Origin: Isoetes taiwanensis
Taxonomy: Eukaryota; Streptophyta; Lycopodiopsida; Isoetales; Isoetaceae
DNA length: 64,000 bases
NCBI GenBank assembly: GCA_021234155.1
Contig: JAJEKV010000051.1
Location: 6,174,761-6,238,760, forward strand
Direction of reading: 5' to 3'
Shown here: positions 11,227 through 20,999 of the stretch, piece after piece
Layout: each line of letters starts with the position of its first letter
Numbering within the stretch: the first letter of the stretch is position 1
The notes under the pieces: generated by a model
What the model was told of the DNA's origin: nothing
Seen by the model: the letters and a program-made list of their open reading frames with translations, nothing else
Databases searched by the model: none
Program-made: the position numbers and the translations under genes

Positions 11227-12198
11227 TAGCAGTCCTACTACTATAGGTTAATCCTATACCAAGCAAGATAGATGAATCCTTAATTCAATCAAATAGCCTA
11301 GCTAACCCCATCTCAGAACCTCTTGATGCTTATGATAAAAGATCCCCTCTATTGTATGATACATATGCTAGTGCCTAGAGCACACAACGAGACTGCCATA
11401 CTTAACTAGACACCCACCACCCTCACCACAGATCCCAGATCCCCCACGGGGTGACATGCAATCCTAGGTTGCTTGATCTAGATAAAGCTGTATACTACTT
11501 GAAACCCTTCAAGCACTCATTGTGCCATGCACAATATCACACCCCCAATTGGGACCTGTGCATCCACCGCCTGCACACTCTTGAATCTTCGACTCCCCAT
11601 GATGCACATTGATGAACCTCCCAGGTTCATTTAGCAGCCCTACTAATGTAGGTTAATCCTATACCAAGCAAGTTGGATGATTCTATCACATAGCCTAGCT
11701 ATCCCCATCAGGGATAGGTTCAATACTGTCTACGTTTTATACTCAATACGTATTTTTCGAATGATACAGCACAAATTTGAAGTATAATACGTCAAAAATA
11801 CGGCAAAAAAAAAAAAATTCGGCGTCGGGAATTTTTCGCGTAAGCAAAACCTTAGTTTCGCTTACGCGTCGTGTAAGCGAAACAGAGGTTTCGCTTACGT
11901 GAAACTAAAAAAAAAATTTAAATTTTCGCGTAAGCGAAATAGCTGTTACGCGAAACAGTTTTTCACGTAAGCGAAACCTTAAAAATCCGAATTTTTTTTA
12001 TTTTATTTTTTTTTTAAACTTTTGCGTGAAATTTAAAAAAAAAAAATTACGCGAAACTGAAGGTTCTGCTTACGCGAAAATCCAAAAAATAAAAAAAAAA
12101 TAAAAAAAAAAATCCCTTTTTTTTTCTTTTTTTATTTTCGCGTAAGCGAAACCTTCAAGACCCCGTTGTATGGTACATATGCTAGTGCCTAGAGCATA
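11227..12198. repeat. Dispersed short direct duplications
   Basis: Two segments are repeated. 11227-11310 recurs at 11631-11708; both contain GGTTAATCCTATACCAAGCA and TAGCCTAGCTA. 11341-11384 recurs at 12158-12198; both contain ACATATGCTAGTGCCTAGAG. The second copy of the latter falls immediately after the palindrome array, so the array may have been inserted between duplicated flanks. No coding content was seen. Confidence 0.6.
11830..12155. repeat. Array of TTCGC-N4-GCGAA palindromes (AT-rich version)
   Basis: At least eight perfect or near copies of a palindrome occur in about 330 bp, separated by poly-A/T runs. Examples are TTTCGCGTAAGCGAAA near 11927 and again near 12137, and a compound hairpin at 11855-11883 (arms GTTTCGCTTAC and GTAAGCGAAAC). 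The core TTCGC, four bases, GCGAA is identical in design to the GC-rich array at 20.04-20.65 kb. Such spacing suggests a DNA-binding site array or the subterminal region of a mobile element. Neither is proven. Confidence 0.7.
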
Positions 12199-12204
12199 GA
12201 TATG

Positions 12205-12689
12205 ATATCCTTATATCATATGGTTTGGCTTCAACACAGTAACCCCTGATTGCATGTTCTTAGATCCACAAATCCACATTTTACCTTCCTTGCTCTCTTG
12301 CTTATCCTTACATAAGAATCCTTGATCTCTTATATAGATCCTTCTTGTGTATCTTATCTTGACTACTTTTGTACAATGTGCTTAATTGATGAAATGTATG
12401 CATAAATGGAGAACTATATGGATGTAATTTGGAGAAAATATAAGAAATGTGCAAATATTATGGAAGAAGCATTTATATTGTATTGAAGTGGAACCTATGG
12501 ACTTGAAGGAGTATTAAAGTCCTTATGAAATATTTTCAATGGTTGATATTTGGCTGATATGTCGTGAATTTGGAGGAGCATGGTAGTTGCAAGGAGTTTA
12601 GATGGCCTAGATTTGATCTTGAGTTGGCAAAATCTAGTGAACTTATGGTAGTTAGAATTCAGATCTAAGGTTGAGATTTGCTTAGCTTT
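12205..12689. other. AT-rich DNA left of the gypsy relic
   Basis: This is where the 3' LTR of the leftward-reading gypsy element should lie. I compared it by eye with the sequence right of the gag start (16.62-16.86 kb) and found no matching LTR pair, no polypurine tract and no gene. Confidence 0.35.
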
Positions 12690-13405
12690 GAAGACTCCTG
12701 CTTAGTACTCTTATAGGCAAATTCCACTAAATGCATGTAATCTGCCCACTAAGATTGCGTAATCCAGACGTAATTGCATAGCATATCCTCAACAATGCGA
12801 TTGGTACGCTCTGACTGACCATCTGTCTGAGGGTGATAAGTTGTACTCATAGAGAGCTTCGTTTGTATAGTGCTAAAAAAATCCTTCCAGAAAGCACTAA
12901 CAAACTTAGGAGCACGATCTAAAATAATGGTTCGTGGCATACCATGGAGTCAAAAAATCCCTTTGGAGAATAAGAGTGTCGTATCTAAAGCAGTGTCGGT
13001 GGTGCGGCATGGCAAGAAATGCACCATTTTAGAAAGCTTGTCGACCACCACCATCAAGGTATCAAATCCTCTAAGTGTCCGTGGAAGACCCACAATGAAG
13101 TCCATGATAATGACTTCCCATTTAACAATGGGAACGTCCAAAGATTCAACCTCACCTGAAATTTGTAACTGCTCTGCTTTTGTTTGCTGGCAAAGCTGGT
13201 ACTACTTAATGTAACTGGCAATATGCTTCTTCATACCAGGCCAGAAATAACTGGATCTTATCTTGAAATATGTCTTCATGAATCCAGCATGACCAGCTAT
13301 TGGACTGTTATGTGTGTTATGTAGAATGAGCCTTCTAACTCCTGATGATTCGGGCACACATAACTTATCTCGATCCTTTTTATAATGCTTGTATGTCTCC
13401 CGCAC
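12690..13405 (-). pseudogene. Gypsy integrase (broken)
   Basis: Starting at 13405, the H2C2 zinc-binding region reads GHAGFMKTYFKIRSSYFWPG and MKKHIASYIK. The catalytic core follows with MDFIVGLPRTLRGFDTL (first Asp), IILDRAPKFVSAFW (second Asp, where most relatives have SDR) and YHPQTDGQSERTNRIVEDML (Glu). It runs on to WADYMHLVEFAYKS before homology is lost. Integrase inserts the reverse-transcribed DNA into the host genome. Stops lie after SYIK, after the KGIF stretch and after WITQS, so no full product is possible. Confidence 0.88.
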
Positions 13406-13438
13406 CCTGTCTGTCCTAGCCTCCTTGGAAAGGCTGCT

Positions 13439-13920
13439 CTACACTTCATGAAACTCAGGATCAGTTGGAAGAGATTTCTCAATGGTCTTCCCAAACTCAC
13501 TTGCAAGGGTGGAAATAGCATTACAATGCGTACGTGTTGTCAACGGATGCCGAGATAGGGCATCCGCAACCACGTTATGCTTACCGAGTTTATACAAAAC
13601 CTCAAAGTCATACTCTTCCAAAAATTCTATCCACCCACGTTGTTGGAGGTTAAGATTTCCAGATGCACAAAGCATGCATGACCGCAAGCAACTCTTGGTC
13701 ATGCGTGGGGTATCTCTGTTCCGCATCATTCATCTTTTTCGGATCATAGGCAATGACCCGTCCCCCTTGCATCAAGACACCTCCAGTTGCTATCTTACTG
13801 GCAGCAATTGCAACCCGGGGTTGCAACCGCCTTGTCCTTATGAGGATCCGGTAGGGTAAAAATTGGGGCTGTGGCCAAAGTGTCCTTTAACTGTTGCAAG
13901 CTTGCTTGAACTTTGTTCTT
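13439..13920 (-). pseudogene. Gypsy RNase H (broken)
   Basis: The block KKMNDAEQRYPTHDQELLAV is the KLN.AE..Y.THD.ELLAV motif. After a one-base shift come RGWIEFLEEYDFEVLYK and GKHNVVADALSRH, the standard RNase H ending. The enzyme degrades the RNA strand during reverse transcription. The N-terminal part (13760-13920) is badly decayed. Confidence 0.85.
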
Positions 13921-14775
13921 CTAACGTGTTGCCCAATCCTTGATGTTCTCATGCTTTGTAAGGTCGGTGAGGGGTGCTGCAATCTTGGCGAAGTCCTTAA
14001 CAAACTTACGATAATATCCTGCCAAGCCCAAGAAACTCCTAACTTCAGAAACATTTGTAGGGGCTACCCAGTCCTTGACGGCCTCAATGTTGGCTAGATC
14101 GGTTGCAATTCCATCAGCAGAAATAATATGACCCAAGTACTCGACCCTGGTGGTCGCAAATTTGCATTTGGAGAACTTGACGAAGAGTTGATGGTGCCCC
14201 AGCTTCTGGAGAGCCAGCCGAAAGTGGCGTTCATGGTCCCCTAAGGTTTGACTGCAGATAAGAATTTCATCAAAGAAAATAATGACAAAGTCGTCTAAAT
14301 AGTCTCAAAAGACATCATTCATGAGACACATGAATGTTGTTGGGGCGTTTGTGAGCCCAAAAGGCATAACAGTGAATTCATAATGCCCATAGCGAGTCCG
14401 AAAAGTGGACTTATGAATATCCCCCTCCTTAATTCTTATCCGGTGATATCCAGATCAAAGATCTATCTTGGAGAAATACTTAGCTCCTTGCAGCTGATCC
14501 ATAAGGTCATCAGCTCGTGGTAATGCATACCGGTTCTTGATAGTATGTTTGTTTAACTGGCGGTAATTAATACACATGTGTAAGCTACCATCCTTCTTCC
14601 TAACAAACAAAATTGGAGCTCCAAGGGTGAAACACTCGGACGAATGAATCCTAGCCTGAGAAGTTCCTACAATTGCTTCTTAAGCTCTACCAATTCTGGT
14701 GTGCTCATGCAGTATGGAGCCTTACTGGTAGGCTTGGTACCTGTTTGTAGCGCAATCTCGCACTCTATCCCCTGA
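13921..14775 (-). pseudogene. Gypsy reverse transcriptase (broken)
   Basis: The start is marked by [19 protein letters not shown] and ELLRLGFIR. The palm motif [18 protein letters not shown] is followed by a stop and then YLDDFVIIF, with the catalytic YLDD at 14301-14290. The thumb/connection region reads GHIISADGI and SEVRSFLGLAGYYRKFV, ending LTKHENIKDW, as in gypsy polymerases. Multiple stops and shifts lie between these blocks. Confidence 0.9.
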
Positions 14776-15115
14776 AGGGTAACAATTTTTGAATCTCATC
14801 AGGAAAGAGATCCTAAAACTCATGAATAAGGCTGGCTATGGGTGGTGGCAAGCTTTGAATAATCTCTTCTTGCTGGGCCTCAAGGGATGCAAGCCTAACA
14901 ATGCAAGCCACATGTCTATGTCGAATAGCTTTTTCCAGCCTTCAGGAAGACATACATTGCATGATGGGATTAACTGCATTATCTGCTATAGTAATACGGG
15001 CCCCATTTGCTGCATTAAAGGTAACCTCGCACTTTTTACAATCTATGTTTGGCCTTTGCTGCTGCTAGAAATTCCATCCTCACAATTAAGTCTTACCAAT
15101 GTTCATAATTTCGGC

Positions 15116-15500
15116 TCACAGCACAACAGGTGCTCCCGGTAATTGGATATTTAAGTGAACACGACAATCTTGGGTGTGGCGGACAGCTCCACTAGCCAAT
15201 GTAACAGGTCGTGGCTTGGATTTCAAAGAGGGCAGTTGCAGGGTTTCTGCCAACCTAGGTGATGCAAAGTTATACGTAGTACTCGTATCCATAAGGATAA
15301 TAAAAGGTTTGCTATCAATTTGGCCCATCGTAGAGATGACACTAGGTTGACTGTCGGCCTGACCTGTCTCAATAGCAGCAAAAATGTGCGACTCGCCTTG
15401 CATATAATCATTCACCTCTTCCTCGGCCATGGATGGCAGGTCACAGAAAGGTGCTAGCTCCTCCCATTCCACCTCAGCCAGGGTTGCATGTGCTGCCTGC
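15116..15500 (-). pseudogene. Gypsy aspartic protease (altered active site)
   Basis: The frame MAEEEVNDYMQGESHIF through FIILMDTSTTYNFAS to LNIQLPGAPVVL matches the retropepsin-like domain that cuts Gag-Pol. The active-site triplet is usually D-S/T-G; here it reads DTS, so the glycine is lost. The frame is open across about 100 residues but the domain would be inactive. Confidence 0.75.
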
Positions 15501-15519
15501 GTGACATATGGGCAATCTT

Positions 15520-16620
15520 GCATTCGGTGGCCCAGTCGGAAACATCGGAAGCATGCCTTATCCCAGCGTAGCTATTCACGAGCTTCCTCTGGGATAGATT
15601 GGAGGATCTACTGCATTGTGCCATTAGCAGTACCTGGCTTGTCTGACTTCTGATAAGGAGGCTGCTGTTGAGGTCCCAGACTAGGAGAGTGGGCCTTTCC
15701 TTGGTTTCCAATTGGGGGTCGTTGATAAGGGTACTTAGGGTGTATCTTGTTCCACACTCAGGGCTTTTGCCTCAGCCCCAGCCACAGTTTTGGGATCAAT
15801 GGCGCGTACCATCTTTCTTAAGGTTGGTGACAACCCTTCAACATAACCTTCCATTGCACGGCGCTCATTGATCCCCGAAACACAAAGCCTGAGGCGCATG
15901 AACTCGTCAGTATAAGCTTGTACGGACATGCTGCACTGCTCCAATTGGTAGAAGGTCTGTATCTGTTTACACTATGGGCCCGAGGAACATAGTGTGAATT
16001 GAAGGCCTTGGCAAAGAATTTGAATTTACATCGGCCCCTGTTTAACCCATGGGATCCTGCATACCCTTTCCATCAAATTCAGACAGACTTAGTGAGATTT
16101 GTAGTAGCCACTTTGTCAATGTCCTTTTCAGTCATTTCATAAGACTTGCCGAACTCGTGCAGCTCGTCCAACTAAGATTCTGCATCCACGGTGGAATGGG
16201 AAGTGCCTGAAAATCGAGCAAGTTTACGTTTTTTTTTTCAAAATACTAGTAATGGTTGAATCCACCATTTTCTGATAATCTTTCTTTCTAGACTAGTATG
16301 GTCCTGCTTAGAGAGGGTAAAAATCTGAAGAATCAGAAGAGTCAGAAGAGTCTGAACTGGTGTTAGACGACGAAGAACTGCGGGCACGTTTAGACTGTGT
16401 CGGCGTATGGGGACCACGGCCTAAGGTTGGTGGTGGCGGTGGTTGAGGGGCCTCCATGACAGGTCCTTCCTATCCATCCTCCTGCATGGTAGGACCTATG
16501 GGCCATTGCAACGCATACTGCTGGGGTTACGCCATCTGACACTTGATAATGAGTTGTTCCTGGTCAGGAGTCAAGCGTCCACGGTCTACCGGAGTCGCCC
16601 ATGGTGGATTTCGTATACCA
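15520..16620 (-). pseudogene. Gypsy gag with CCHC zinc knuckle (broken)
   Basis: The N-terminal part (16.6-16.3 kb) reads RLTPDQEQLIIKCQM and then a serine-rich run RARSSSSSNTSSDSSDS. The capsid region contains LDELHEFGKSYEMTEKDIDK, FAKAFNSHYVPRA and, in the open frame 15944-15735, SMSVQAYTDEFMRLRL with YVEGLSPTLRKMVRA, as in retrotransposon Gag proteins. The nucleocapsid knuckle reads CFRCFRLGHRMQDC (C-X2-C-X4-H-X4-C), near 15555-15515. Several frameshifts join these blocks. Confidence 0.85.
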
Positions 16621-16899
16621 TCTACAACACAATTAAAACAAGGAGGTTATAGATGAAAGCTGGGTATGAACCGCTTCAAAGAAGAAAATGACTAAACATA
16701 TGCAAGGATCATCCACACCACAAGAATATTACAAGCAATATATTGGAAAATGAATTATAGAATATATTAGACAAAATGTTCACACATGGTGATTACAATT
16801 GATGGAAATGCCCGAAGGCTGATAAATGAAATAGAGGACATGAAAACTAAGAGCTTGGGCCAGCGCCGTCGTGCTTTGGGGTAGGAGGCTGTGGTGGTC

Positions 16900-17965
16900 A
16901 CCGATGCCGAAGGAGTGTGATACTTGGGCTGACTGACAAGGCAGCTATGATGCTACCTCTGGTGGAAATGCGGTGGCCAAGGGAGCGGCCACAAGCAGCG
17001 TCATGCTTATCCAAGCGGCAATATCTTGGCCCAGGCCGGCAAGAGCAAGGTCACGGTGTATGAATACTAGGGTAACCGTGATGTAGCTAACCTGCTTATG
17101 GTCCGCCAAGGTGGATAGAGCACGCAAGACCCACCAAGATGCTTCTGCATCAGGTCCAAAGTCCTTGACAAAGAAGAGGACCTGGCCTTGGCGAAAGGCA
17201 GAGAGGAAGAATTGTGTGAGTTGATTCTCCTTTTCTAAATTCACGGTGACCTCGTCTTTGTTGGCTTCCTCCATCTCCTCTTTGAGATGATCCTTGTTGT
17301 CATAAAGGTCTTCCCTTCCTCATCAGTTTCCATGGGAATAGAAACATCATTGATATTACGGACGTGGGGTCCCATGGTGGCAAAGGCGGCGTCAGAAGCT
17401 TGAGAAGGAGCATCTTGCAACATAAGTTGGAGCAGACTTAGAAGAATATCAACAGGCTCCCATCCTCCTGATGAAAGCTTAACAAATTCTGAACTTGGGG
17501 TGGATACTCAACAGGGGAGAAGTCGAGCAAGTCTTCTTGACAATACTCTGCCAACTCATAAACAACTTGTGCCTTGGTCTTGCGACAAAAGTCTGCTATC
17601 ACATGGTATGTCCACATGATGTCGTCAAGCAGGAGGTATTCCTGATTATTAACACGAATAACTGGGAGACCATCCAACCCAGCAAGTTTGTGCCCCCGGC
17701 TCTGATGCACAAGCATCTTGGCGGCTAGCTGCTTCCATCGCTCAAAGTCGGCGTGGCTAACCTGTTCATCTTCATAAGGGGTCGAAGGAATGGGTACTTT
17801 CCCGAGTGCGGCCTCATCATCAATGTAGCAATCCATAAGGATGGCTAAAGCAAAACGAGCTTCGAAATAAGCGTGTCTGCCGAAGTGGAGGATAGAGGCA
17901 TTCTTTGCCCCATGTTGGATGCCACGAAGGACATCCTCTGCATGTCGTGCCGTCTTTAGATTCCT
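16900..17965 (-). pseudogene. Unrecognised coding relic upstream of the gypsy element
   Basis: A convincing protein reads leftward in three frame segments. Segment 1 begins near 17962 (LKTARHAEDVLRGIQHGAKN), passes MDCYIDDEAALGKVPIPSTP and DDIMWTYHVIADFCRKTKAQ, and reaches EYPPQVQNL. A shift leads to SSGGWEPVDILLSLLQLMLQ and MGPHVRNINDVSIPMETDEE. A second shift leads to LKEEMEEANKDEVTVNLEKE, FFLSAFRQGQVLFFVKDFG and LAGLGQDIAAWISMTLLVA. About 330 residues are covered, helical, with an acidic patch. A splice acceptor (ACAG) just before segment 1 suggests a missing upstream exon. It sits between a histone H3-like relic and gypsy gag on the same strand. It resembles no family I know, and could be a host gene relic or an accessory gene of a transposon. 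Confidence 0.5.
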
Positions 17966-18088
17966 GTCATCCGTGTCTTAGTCGGATGAAGATGGGGCCC
18001 ACGTCTTTAGATTCCTGTAGTCGAAAGCTTTTCAATGAGTGGTGTTTTGGCACTAGTTTGTTGTAGTTGGAGCCACGTGGTTGAATAC

Positions 18089-19456
18089 TAAGAATATTCT
18101 TGGAATCTCCGAGTTTCAAGGAATCTATAGTAAGTTGAGGGAATCTAGGAGAATCTTTATAGGATCTTAGGTAATCCGGAGGAATATCATGGAGCATCTT
18201 TGAGAACGTTAGGGAGTCTCGGGGAATCTTGATAAAATCTTTAAGAACCTAGAGGAATCTTGATGGAATCTTGGGGAATCTATGGAAATCTAGGGGAATC
18301 TTCATAGAATCTATGGGAACTAGATGAATCTCAAGAGAATCTATAGGAATCCCAAGCGTTTCTTTGGGAATCTAGAGGAATATTCCTAAAGTCATTGAAA
18401 TTTTAGAGTAATCTTGATGGAATCTTGGAGAATCTAGGAGAATCTCCGAAAAAATCTAGGAGAATTTAGAGGAATCTTGATGTATTCTTTTGGAATAAAA
18501 AAATCTTTGGAGAATCTCAAGGAATCTTAAAAGAATCTTTGAATATCTAGGAGAATCTACAGGAATCTTCATAAACCTTTAAGAATCTATGCGAATCTAG
18601 AAGGAATCTTGGGGAATCTTAATAAAATCTAAGGGAATCTTTGGAAATCTAGAAGAATTTAAGTGAATCTTAAGAGAATCTTTGGAAATCTAAGAAAATC
18701 TTTCTAGAATCTTTGAGAATCTAGAAGAATCTTGATGGAATCTTAGAGAATATAAGAGAATCTTCATAGAATCTTGGGGAATCTAGGAGAATATACATAG
18801 AATCTTGGGGAACTTAGAGGAATCATGGGTAATCTCTGAGAATCTAGGGGAATCTTAGAAAATCTTAAGAGAATCTTTGGAAATCTAGGATAATCTAAGG
18901 GAATCGCATAAAATCTCTAAAAATCTATGGAATTTAGATGGAATCTTGGAGAATCTAAGGGAATCTCTATAAAATCTTAAGAGATCTTGGGGAAGCTTTG
19001 TAGAATCTTAAGGTATTTCAAGCGAAATCCCAGGGCATCTACAGGAGAATCTAGGGGAATCCCAAGGAGAATATAGGGGAATCTTCATATGATCTTAAAG
19101 AATCTAGAGGAATCTCAAGAGAATCTTAGGGATTCTCGGGGATCTTGGAAAATCTAAGAGAATCTACATGAAATCTTGGAAAATCTAGAGGAATCTTGGG
19201 ATAATCTTTGAAACTCTAGGGGAATCTCAAGAGAATTTTAGAAAATCTAGGGGAATCTAAGGAAATCTTTATAAAATCTTTGAGAATGGAGAGGAATCTT
19301 GATAAAATTTTGGAGAATCTAGAGAATCTTCATAGAATCTGTGGGAATCTAGGAGAATTTACATAGAATATTGCAGAATCTAAAGGAACCTTGGGATAAT
19401 CTTCAAAAATCTAGAGGAATTTTTGTAGAATCTTACGAATCTAGGGGAATCTTTCA
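18089..19456. repeat. GAATCT array with 10-11 bp spacing
   Basis: About 1.37 kb is built from the hexamer GAATCT, or one-base variants, separated by four or five bases (AGGG, TTGATA, TAGGA and similar). Typical runs are GAATCTAGGGGAATCT (period 10) and GAATCTTGATAGAATCT (period 11). Individual copies vary but the spacing is kept throughout. The mean spacing is near one turn of the DNA helix, so A/T steps fall on one face. It is not coding: every frame is closed repeatedly. It separates the H3-like relic from the unknown coding relic, both reading leftward, so it could be an expanded intron or spacer. Confidence 0.85.
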
Positions 19457-19534
19457 TGCCGAGTGGGTTTTGAAGGGTCAGCTTCATGCAGTCCTTCATA
19501 TTACAAACACTTGTATATACAAAACTTTCAAAAT

Positions 19535-19986
19535 TTACATAAGATCTTCGCAGATCCGTCGAGCTAATACCAAATCCTTTGGCATAATGATGACTCTCTT
19601 GGCGTGAATAGCGCAATGGTTTGCGTTACCAAGAAGAGCAACTAAATAAACCTCCGCAGCTTTTTGTAGAGCAAGGATAGCATGTGTCTGAAAGCGCAGA
19701 TCAGTCTTGAATTCTTGGGCGACCTCCTATACCAAGCACTAGAAGGGCAATTTGCCAGGAGCTCCATGAATTTCTGGTACTTCTGGATCTCTCTCAATGC
19801 AACGACGCCCGCCATTTTGAAACGGTGAGCCTTCTTTTGGCGCTTAGGCAACGGGGGCAAAGGAAGTGTCTTGCCGCCAGTGGTCGGGTGATTAGCCCTT
19901 CGGACTAGGGCTTCACGGCGCTCCACACTCCTGGCTTTCCCAACTCCACCTGCTGCCTGTAGATGCTTCTTATACTGCGCTCCCAA
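19535..19986 (-). pseudogene. Divergent histone H3-like pseudogene
   Basis: From an ATG at 19986 the tail reads ANHPTTGGKTLPLPPLPKRQ then KKAHRFKMAGVVALREIQKY, parallel to H3's STGGKAPRK...HRFRPGTVALREIRKY. After QKFMELL the frame shifts, giving LPF, stop, CLV, stop, [20 protein letters not shown], then [20 protein letters not shown] and [20 protein letters not shown] before TAA at 19535. The whole histone fold is present with no loop-1 insertion, so it looks like a canonical-type H3 rather than a CENH3, but the tail is heavily altered: the usual ARTKQTARKS start and most modifiable lysines are missing. The stops and shift make it a pseudogene. Directly upstream lies the GC-rich palindrome array. 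Confidence 0.82.
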
Positions 19987-20040
19987 CCGTTGAGGTGTCC
20001 TAAGCTTGTGCCTGTGCCTCTACTTCCCGGTGCTTCGATC

Positions 20041-20651
20041 GGCTCCCGAAATCGACTTCGGGAGCCAGCCGGGTTCGCCCAAGCGAACCCAGGCAATTCG
20101 CTTATGCGAACCCAGGGATTCGCCCAGGCGAACCCCGGAAGTGGACGTGGCGGTGAGGTGGCGCTACCTACCGGGTTCGCTTGGGCGAACCCAAACCATG
20201 GTTAACCGCTGGCGGGTTGGATCGGTGGCAGGCGTGCCCAGAACCCCATGGGGTTCGCCTGGGCGAACCCCTGGTCAAATCGGCGGACGGAATCGGCACG
20301 GGTGCCGTGGAGACGACGGTTCGCTGGGGCTAAACCCCAGTCAAATCGGTCAGCGTCGTGGTGATCAGCGCCAGGGGAGGCAGTCTGGCCGGATTCACCT
20401 GGCTTAACCCCGAGTCAAATCCAGCGGGTGGCGTTGGCCCGTCGAGGGGCGGGTTAGCATAAAGCGAACCCAAATATCTGCCCCCACAAATTCAATAGGG
20501 TACCCCTCCCGAATTTTTTGAAGTAGGAGGGGGTGTGGGTTTTTAGGGCACCCGAATTTTTTGAAGAGATGTTTGATTCGTGAATCCAAGAAAATGGTAT
20601 CCGAGGCGAACCCAAATGCATGCAGAATGAACGATTCGCCTGGGCGAATCC
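20041..20651. repeat. Array of TTCGC-N4-GCGAA palindromes (GC-rich version)
   Basis: Perfect 20-bp palindromes such as GGGTTCGCCCAAGCGAACCC (20071-20090) recur at 20173-20192 (inner bases TTGG) and 20251-20270 (CTGG), with near copies at 20095, 20117, 20319, 20391 and 20633. A different 26-bp hairpin (GGCTCCCGAA, six bases, TTCGGGAGCC) opens the array at 20041. The spacer between half-sites is always four bases, as in the array at 11.8 kb. It lies just upstream of the H3-like relic's start, so these might be promoter sites or mobile-element subterminal repeats. Confidence 0.8.
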
Positions 20652-20699
20652 TTATGCGAGCCTAAGCGCTATTTAAGCGCACCAAGATGTTGTATCCTT

Positions 20700-20950
20700 C
20701 TCATATCGTTTGGGAGGGCGCAGGTGCTATAGGAGGCGCTAGTGCTACAGCAGGTGCACTCCATATCTCTTTCTCCTCCTTTTGCATTCTCAATATTGAG
20801 CATAGGCCTCTTTTTTGCATTTATCATAGGCTATTTTTTCAACAGACATTTAGAATAGGATATTCTTAGCACATGCTATTTTTTTTTACCATGGGCTATT
20901 TTTTACCCCAGGGCTATTTTTTTTTTTTACCATGGGCTTTTTTACCATAG
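20700..20950. repeat. Short T-tract repeat cluster (ACCATGGGCTATTTTTT)
   Basis: Four or five variants of ACCATGGGCTATTTTTT follow each other between 20790 and 20950. They lie between the palindrome array and the GC-rich Mutator-like region, and may mark the left end of that element. No inverted partner was found near 26.8-27.4 kb. Confidence 0.45.
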
Positions 20951-20999
20951 GCACTCGTTTGTGTTCCTAGTAGAGTGTCAGAGAATGGCGTAGGAGGTA

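Larger units (their letters stand above)
12690..16620 (-). mobile_element. Ty3/gypsy retrotransposon relic (gag-pol, LTRs not found)
   Basis: The interval carries, reading leftward, gag, a zinc knuckle, aspartic protease, reverse transcriptase, RNase H, and the zinc and core domains of integrase. Integrase after RT is the Ty3/gypsy order. Every domain has at least one stop or frameshift, so the element is dead. No chromodomain was seen after the integrase core, where homology fades at about 12690. Recognisable LTRs are lacking on both sides, so either they have diverged beyond visual matching or the ends were lost. The LTR at 27.8-29.2 kb has the same orientation but is separated by unrelated DNA. 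Confidence 0.9.

Noticed and set aside
12690-16620. The LTR at 27.8-29.2 kb as the 5' LTR of this gypsy relic
   Set aside because: More than 11 kb of unrelated sequence (H3-like relic, palindrome array, Mutator-like element) separates them and no matching LTR lies left of 12.7 kb, so linking them would need several nested insertions without evidence.
18089-19616. Short ORFs within the GAATCT array (for example 19371-19607 plus and 19380-19616 minus)
   Set aside because: They consist of repeat translation (ESRGI-like words) or overlap the H3-like relic in the wrong frame.
19535-19986. The H3-like relic as a centromeric CENH3
   Set aside because: Loop 1 has the canonical length and wording (FKTDLRFQ) without the CENH3 insertion, and the C-terminal wording HAKRV..MPKD follows ordinary H3.
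20041-20651. A CRISPR array, from the regularly recurring palindromes
   Set aside because: Repeat spacing is irregular, spacers are not of constant length, and the setting is a plant nuclear genome.
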